Source of the DNA: Alligator mississippiensis
Taxonomy: Eukaryota > Chordata > Crocodylia > Alligatoridae
NCBI RefSeq assembly: GCF_030867095.1
Contig: NC_081826.1
Location: 56,040,001 to 56,104,000, forward strand
Length of the DNA: 64,000 nt
Reading direction: 5' to 3'
Shown: positions 57,539 through 64,000 of the stretch, piece after piece
Position numbering within the stretch: position 1 is the stretch's first letter
Layout: each line of letters opens with the position of its first letter
The notes under the pieces: generated by a model
Told to the model about the DNA's origin: nothing
Database searches by the model: none
What the model saw: only the letters and a program-made list of their open reading frames with translations
Position numbers and translations under genes: made by a program

Positions 57539-58209
57539 CAAGGCCAGTGAAAGATGCTAAATTAAAGGCATGATCCCACAATTGTGCCTCTAACATGCAG
57601 ATATAGCATGGCAGGAGGTGTGATGGATGGGATTATACATCAGATCTAAATTGCACCATGTTGACAATGTGGGGTGGGGGGGGAGGGCAGGATCACAATC
57701 ATGATCCTAGGATCCCCCTGCACTGGCAAGCAGCAAACTTAGCTCCCATGGCTAGGAGCACCGGCCAGCTGATCAGGGCTCCCAGCTGGGGAGCACATCA
57801 GAGCCCTGAGCTCTCGCAACTGTCATACATCCTCCCATATGCTAAGAGCACTGGCTGATCAGCACTCCTAGCTGCAGGGGCACACAGGAGCCAAGAGCTC
57901 AGTTAGGGCTCCCAGCCAGGGGAGCATATCGGAGCCCTTGGCTCCTATGAGATCTGAGCCTTGGGAGCCCACCGGAGTCTTGAATGGTTTCAGTGTGATT
58001 CTAGGACTGAGACAACTGGCCACACATTAAATTTAGGGCGCAATGGGAACCAGTTACAAATTTCTTATATATATTTTGTGTAATAACATTGTGGTTTATT
58101 TCCTGTTTTATTGTGTCATTAATTGAATGGATGTGTGGCTAGGTCACTACTTAAGAAGCAATTAACCAGTTAATCATTTCTTAATTGAAATGTCTATCAG
58201 GGGCCTAAG
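57539..58209. mobile_element. Diverged CCTCTACATG-family TIR element (copy F)
   Basis: The right end reads, in reverse complement, CTTAGGCCCCTGATAGACAT and continues into AATTAACTGGTTAATT-like sequence, as in copy E. The left part contains GGCAGGAGGTGTGATGG and an inverted copy of its own neighbourhood (CCCACAATTGTGCCTC). The middle carries repeated AGCTGGGGAGCACAT/GGGAGCATATC GGAGCC-type units on both strands. Left boundary approximate. Confidence 0.5.
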
Positions 58210-59755
58210 AGAATAGTCACAGTATCTAGAATGACAGACTTCTGGTTTTCTGAAAAGTCACTACATATATAAAACTACAGTAAAGATATAAATTATTATA
58301 ATTTTGAACTACGTCTCAATTCCATTTCCAATACTTTTCCTATTTTGCATCACTTCTCCAGTGAACTATATATTTACTTGATATTTTATTTAAATAGTCT
58401 GTGAATTCATCTCAAAATTACTGGAATTCACCACTTTTTCAGTGATACTATAAAGATAGTAACAGGAAGGCATGTCAACCAATTCCATGCACCAATATCA
58501 GACTACAGTCACTGCAAAAATACATATACCCTGTCCTGGAGGGTATTTTCAAGTGTGAGCTGGTTGTTCAGTTTCTATAACCACTCTTTTTACTGGTACG
58601 AAAGCTATGTACAAAAGTATGAAAGCTAATTAAAAATGTCCCTTATCTTGGTGGCATTATTTGTGAACTGCACACCTATCTAGCAAGATCTTGATTGAGA
58701 TGCCTTCTGTTTTTATATAATGCGCTTGGACTTTCATACATTAACAATAAATATGGAATTTTATTTATACCCCAGATGAGACTACTGGTTCTTCCTGACC
58801 TATATTCCACCTCCAACATTAGCCTATGTCAGGTACTTCAGAGAAATGGAAAAGGGCTTTTTAATGCTGTAATAAACTGTGCAATGTTTCATATCTGATT
58901 AAAATATTACTAACACCTGTAACTCAAACAATATTTATCTGATACATAAGCAGTTTAACAATGTAAGAGCAAATAAAAATATGTAAATTAGGATACATTT
59001 TACCTTATATACAATATTATATATACAATCACTCGTGGTCAATTTCATTTCAACCAGAAGGACCATTTTAAGTGCATGTGTTCAACAGACTTTTTTTTTC
59101 CATTTCTGGAAAAAATATGGACCAGATGTAAAACTGGCCCTCTCAGGATTCTGTTGAGACTACAGTGGGCCCAAGTAGCACAGAAGGGACCCAGCATAAA
59201 ATAAGATTACTTTCCTACAAACTTCCCCCAAATTAGAAATGTTTAGATTTGGGGTTCCTGTTTTGGTCTCATCTCTAATTAAGACCAAACAAACTCTCAT
59301 TAGGGATTGTTTATACAAAGAATCAGTTCATAAAAACAAGGTTAAATTATATGCTGTAGCATTTCCAAGTTACACTTAAGTCCTTTACTGCACAAAATAT
59401 GAACAAACTCTACAGTTCCATTAATGTATTTTAACTATATGAAACTTTAAGATAAGTTTATTGATATTTATGGGCATGCAATAAGATTTTATAAATCTGT
59501 AAAATAGCAGTATATTTATCATTTTGGAATGTTTGGGGCCTGAATATCATTAAAGCCTCTAATGTTTACATATTTACATGATTAAAATGTAATCAGCCAA
59601 GCAGTCAGGCCAATGTATTAAGTTACTTTGTAGCTGTATTTTAATCAATATCATATAAAAGTAAAATTCATGTAAGTTGCTCAGTATGACCTGGTCCACT
59701 TTTTTTGTATTTGCTTTTTGGTCTCTACACTGGACTTCAAAGTTCACATATTTTT

Positions 59756-59794
<39 letters not shown>

Positions 59795-61079
59795 CAGCAT
59801 GTCTATGGGGAACTGTTTTCAAGACATACCTTTTATCTGTTTGGGGGCACGATAGATAGCAGCCATATGTGAGCTAACATTTGGGAGAAATCTCCCAAAC
59901 TCTGGTGGAGAAACCTGCCCTCTGTTTCAGGCTGATTACTAAGTACCCAAATAACATGGAATCTTCCAAAACTGTAGGTCCAGACATTCTTGTACGTGCC
60001 TGTTGATAGGAATACTTTTAGGGCTAAATCACAGCTTATCCTACTATATTTATTTTTATGATCATAGGTATCCACAATCTGACTGTGTATCTTTTAATTT
60101 GCAACATATTTCGTATAAGATTTAATATATCCAGTACCTTTAAAAGCATGAAAGACATAAAACTGTGTTTCACATAGACCTTACATTTTGCCAAAGATTC
60201 TTCTTTTTTAGTTTGACCAACTGTCTCCTTCTGCTTCTTTGATATTCTAGGATTTGGCAATCCACTGTCTTGTCAATTTTGTGTATTATATATTATCTCT
60301 CATCTCTCTACCAAAAAACCGACAACTAGGGTGTCAGACCTCTGTGATCCCATTCCTAGCATGCTTGGATTCAGTAGAAACTAGAGTTCACTTCTGGGGA
60401 AATTTTGAGGGGCATCTACAAAAGCGATATGGTTAAACAGTCTGGAATCTGGATTAACTGAATTTGGAAGGGGGACTGGTAGGGGAATGACAGATACATA
60501 GTATGGCTCAGAAAGTTCCTTGCAAAGTTGCTTTCCACCTGAAAGGAAATCTATACTGCTTTGGATCTCTGAGTATAGAGATTCAGTGAGTCCTGTACAG
60601 CAGATGCCAAGTTCCAAATTGAAAGAAAAGTTGGAACCAGTACCAGCCAGTCGAGATACCAGGAGACTCCTTGGTAAGGGGAAACTAGAAGGCCCAGCTA
60701 GAGTCTGAAAAGGGTACAGACCTAGCCATGGGTAAAAATAAATGAGCAAATAAAGGAAGATGGCTTCTGCTTAAGCCATCCAAAGGAACAAACTGCAGCA
60801 CTTCACCTCACAACAAGCAGTTTTGTCTATACTATCTACCTCAGGCAGGTGCTGGAGAGAGCAGGCAGTATTTGGAAGAATTTATGATTTAAGAAATTGG
60901 GAATACATTTAATTTTTACCTCCTATCAGTTAAACTTATCCTTAACATGATGCTGCCATTTTGTCTATCACTCCTTTGCTAGGTTTTCATTTATGTACCT
61001 TATTGTTCCCTGTGTGATAGGTTTTACCCTCCTTTCACATTTACCTCTGGTTTCTCTGCTAGGCACTTGCATTGAGGCA
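58210..61079. other. No gene; AT-rich unique DNA with a T29 run
   Basis: A T29 homopolymer spans 59760-59788. Open frames near 60381-60749 lack a recognised domain. No repeat boundary was identified. Confidence 0.5.
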
Positions 61080-61577
61080 TGGGGCACGTTAAAATGAGAT
61101 GTTTACTGCACAGCTAATTAGTCGCCATCTACATGTGTGGTGCTCTTATGCCGGAGTAAACTAATTAACTCCACCAGAGGATAGTACTTGTGTCTGCAGT
61201 ACTATGGACTGCCAGACACAAGTACTATCCTCTGGTGGAGTTATTTACTCTGCCACAATGCACATGTAGATGCTGACGGGGCTGGTTGGGGCACAAGAGC
61301 ACTACATTGCATGGACTGCCTGCCAGCTAGCCCCATAGTGAAGCACCCTTAGGTCCCAGCCAGCCCCTTCACAGCACATTAAGCCCAGCAGGAGCCGCCC
61401 CGGCTGGCAGGCTGACCCCTAGGGGCCACCTGCCACCTGGGGCCGCTCCGCACTGGCTCAATGTGCTGCAGCCCTGGGTGCACATGCAAATGACATGCCC
61501 AGGAACAATAAACTCTGGCACAGACTGCACCAGAGTTTTACCAGTCAAATGAATTGCATGTGTAGACATGCCCACTA
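61080..61577. mobile_element. MITE-like element with a long perfect central hairpin
   Basis: TTTACTGCACAGCTAATTAG and CATCTACATGTGTGG near the left, and ATTGCATGTGTAGACATGCCC near the right, recall the MITE at 2361-2689 (CTACATGTGCA, TTACTGCACAGTAA). The centre contains a 30-bp perfect inverted repeat (61167-61196 and 61213-61242). The right half is GC-rich. Terminal repeats are not clearly matched, so ends are approximate. Confidence 0.45.
61167..61242. repeat. 30-bp perfect inverted repeat with 16-nt spacer
   Basis: Left arm AACTCCACCAGAGGATAGTA... (61167-61196) and right arm (61213-61242) are perfectly complementary over 30 bp. Inside the spacer CAGT and ACTG can pair with one bulged C, and outside GAGTAAA/TTTACTC extends the stem imperfectly to about 61153-61255. 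Confidence 0.95.
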
Positions 61578-64000
61578 AGTGGAAAAAAGAACCCAAGAAA
61601 CATCCTGCACAAAGAGAAAAAGAAGGCCCTCCAGGTTATTCTGACACACCAAAGTACCCAAGTACAGAATGAGGAGGAAGCTCCACTACATACATCAGAA
61701 AAAGAACTACAGTATGTATGAGTAACCAGTATCTATAGAAATCAGATGATAACAGTTTAGCATAAATAAATTATTGTCCTACTGTGTCCTTAATTTTTTT
61801 AATCTTTAAATTTCTTATTTTTAATGCTGTTAGATTCGTTTTGTAATTAATGGTAAGTAAGCTGTTAGGTTTGACTAAAGTAACTCCATGAAGAAAGTTC
61901 AGGATAAAACTCATATTACATATACGATACTGCCATACATGAAATAGTCAAGATCTGTAGGACAAATATTTTTACTTGCATGAGTTAATACTCTTATAGC
62001 TTTTATAACCCGTCTTTTTCTTAATCAGGTACATGGCTCTCTGTAAACTTTCTCTGCTTTCAAAGGCAAACATAACTAATAATTTCTGTAAAGGTCTTGA
62101 GTCCTTCCAACATCTGTTTTTGGTTTACTATAAAAACTGTGTCTCTGATCTCATGTGTTGAACTACTGTATGTTTGCCACTGTCTATTTCCTGTGAAAAA
62201 ATACACTGAACAATAATAGCTTTTGTTCCTAACCTTCGAGCCACTACAGCAGCTGAACAAATAACTTTCGTGCTTTCATTTGAAATAATTTATTCCATGT
62301 ATACGTTTGTGCAGGGTCATTTGGGTTATTGGATGTTTCATCATTTAAAAATCAAATCTTAGAATTTCAAACTACTGAAAACTGCATCTAATAGTTTCCT
62401 TATGCTTACAGTAATTTTTTTAACAGAATTTCCTTATAAAACATCTTCTAATCTTGTTTATTGCTTTGTGTGAATGGAAACAGCTAAGAAACAATTAATA
62501 ATATGGGGAAAACATGTACAGATCAGAAATAGATCTATTCAATAGTAGGTTGCAGGTATTATTTTATATTTCTGCTTAATTGTTATTAATTTTTATACTT
62601 TAACTGATATATTATTGATTGTTACATTTTAAGTTTAAATAGATACATAAAAGTATTTACCAACTGGTTTCCAACAGCAAATAATCTTTAAGAAAACACA
62701 CCATATCATAACATTTTTCTTTTCCCTCTTCTATAATTCAGTTCAATTTCTAGACCCTAATTACAAGTCATTGTCTTTTTTCCTACTAAATTATGGAAAT
62801 CTAGAATGCAATCTCATCATTGTCCTTTCCCCCCTCCCTTTCCTTGAACATGGTACAGACTTTGGTGCTGTAGATTACTCCATCTTTGTGTGCCACATCC
62901 ATTACCAGCTAGGGACCTGTGACTCCCAAAGTCTCCTTTTACTCCTCCTACAAACTATTTTGCCTGTTGTAGCTGTGTTACATCCAAACTCTTGTGATAC
63001 AACTGAATTCTCATATGTCTGCTTTTTCAGTCCCTGTCTGGAATAACTTTGGTGTGTCTTTAATCTCAAATACCATTTTTATTCTGATATTGCTTAACTG
63101 CACATACCTGTGTATGGACACATGTAATGACCTCTACATGTGTTGACCATAAATCTGTGGCTTTGTCCCAGCTTTCTGCAACTTAGCTTCTCAGGCACAT
63201 GTGTTTATCTTGGGCAAGAACTTCACTCTCATACACAATTATGTCAATTCTGTATTCCTCCTGGGCTCTGATGTTCCTTTTGCCTCTTATGTCAGTAAAA
63301 CAGACATAATTTCTGGCTCTGAATATTCCCATTCCCTTATCAGTTCATGTCTTTATAGTGGTCTAACACTACTCTTTCTTCAGTCACTACATATTGCACT
63401 CTAAATGCCAGTTCTGTGGAAATACAAATGCTTATTTATTTTCCTTTTTTGCTCTATTTCACCATGTTCTACTATTTCACCCATGGTCTCCCCACAATTC
63501 AGGTCTTTAGAGTCCACCCTGTGTACAATGCTTGCACACAAAGTAGACACTTTTGTCATTTCCTTCTTTTAACAGCTTCACAGACATCCATTTATTTCAG
63601 AGTCCCATAAGAAACTATATCTTCATTCTAAAATATTCCACTTGATTTGCTTCAACTTTGCCTCATATATCGTATATCTTTGCATAAATTGTTTTCCACC
63701 CTGGTCCTGGTCTAGCTTTGCAGGGACTGCAGCCTTCTTGTCTCTGCCGGGACAGCCATGTAAAGGAATGCTTGTAGCGTGAGAGATGCCGCCAGGAATG
63801 AGACCCTGGGATTCGATGAGGAGCACACTCCAGTGGCAGGAGAGATGAAGCCATGCACCCCTGGTGGGGGAGGATCAAGATCACTTCTGCCAAATGGAAG
63901 CAACAGGTGGTTAGCAACTGTTTTGCAGGGCATAAAGGCTTCTATTTGCCAACTTAACCTGTTGGCTCAGGAGGTCTGTTGTTTACCATAAACCCATATC
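61578..64000. other. No gene; AT-rich unique DNA
   Basis: Short open frames (62771-63046, 63201-63404) lack recognisable domains. 63700-64000 is more GC-balanced with overlapping frames on both strands and may be the start of a repeat continuing beyond the window, but I cannot identify it. Confidence 0.45.

Noticed and set aside
1..64000. Prokaryotic features such as operons, ribosome-binding sites or CRISPR arrays
   Set aside because: CR1, hAT-type MITEs, LTRs and long microsatellites show a vertebrate genome. No regularly spaced direct repeats of CRISPR type were seen.

Overview
This window looks like intergenic DNA from a sauropsid vertebrate, most likely a crocodilian and possibly a turtle. 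The reasons are a near-complete CR1 retrotransposon, many CR1 3' tails ending in TATGAAAT-type repeats, numerous short hAT-like elements, long dinucleotide microsatellites and AT-rich unique DNA. I could not recognise any host protein-coding exon, tRNA, rRNA or CRISPR array. The species assignment is inference; the repeat content was read directly from the sequence.

Layout. 1-589 is a window-truncated endogenous retrovirus LTR, and 9077-9846 is a related solo LTR with a perfect 5-bp target duplication (CATAC). Between them, 4555-8707 is a nearly full-length plus-strand CR1 LINE with ORF1 (zinc-finger-like N terminus, SGNH esterase-like domain) and ORF2 (endonuclease plus reverse transcriptase). 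From 10 to 36 kb there is AT-rich unique DNA with hAT-like MITEs, a large foldback inserted in a minus-strand CR1 (18.0-20.7 kb), a 2.25-kb TIR element (21656-23903) and a pogo-like foldback with TA duplications (33413-34517). From 36 to 40.3 kb a small TIR element is split by a 2.07-kb LTR-like insertion with TCTG duplications, followed by a second degenerate minus-strand CR1. From 45 to 58 kb two families of TIR elements occur in several copies and share an internal module. The rest is AT-rich and largely featureless.

The most interesting signal is at the ORF1/ORF2 junction of the CR1. ORF1 ends with T TTA AAC TAA in its own reading frame, so a canonical -1 slippery heptamer (TTTAAAC) abuts the ORF1 stop. 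The -1 frame entered there is exactly the ORF2 frame. That frame is open from 5679 and has no ATG before 6159, which lies inside the endonuclease domain. This suggests ORF2 may be made as an ORF1-ORF2 fusion by programmed -1 frameshifting. I could not test this, nor check whether it has been described before.

Mobile elements here are strongly nested: MITE in hAT, LTR-like element in MITE, foldback in CR1, TIR element in a CR1 tail, and one TIR-family module inside another family. This gives a relative insertion order. Most long open frames outside the CR1 come from microsatellites or GC-rich foldback arms and are not genes.
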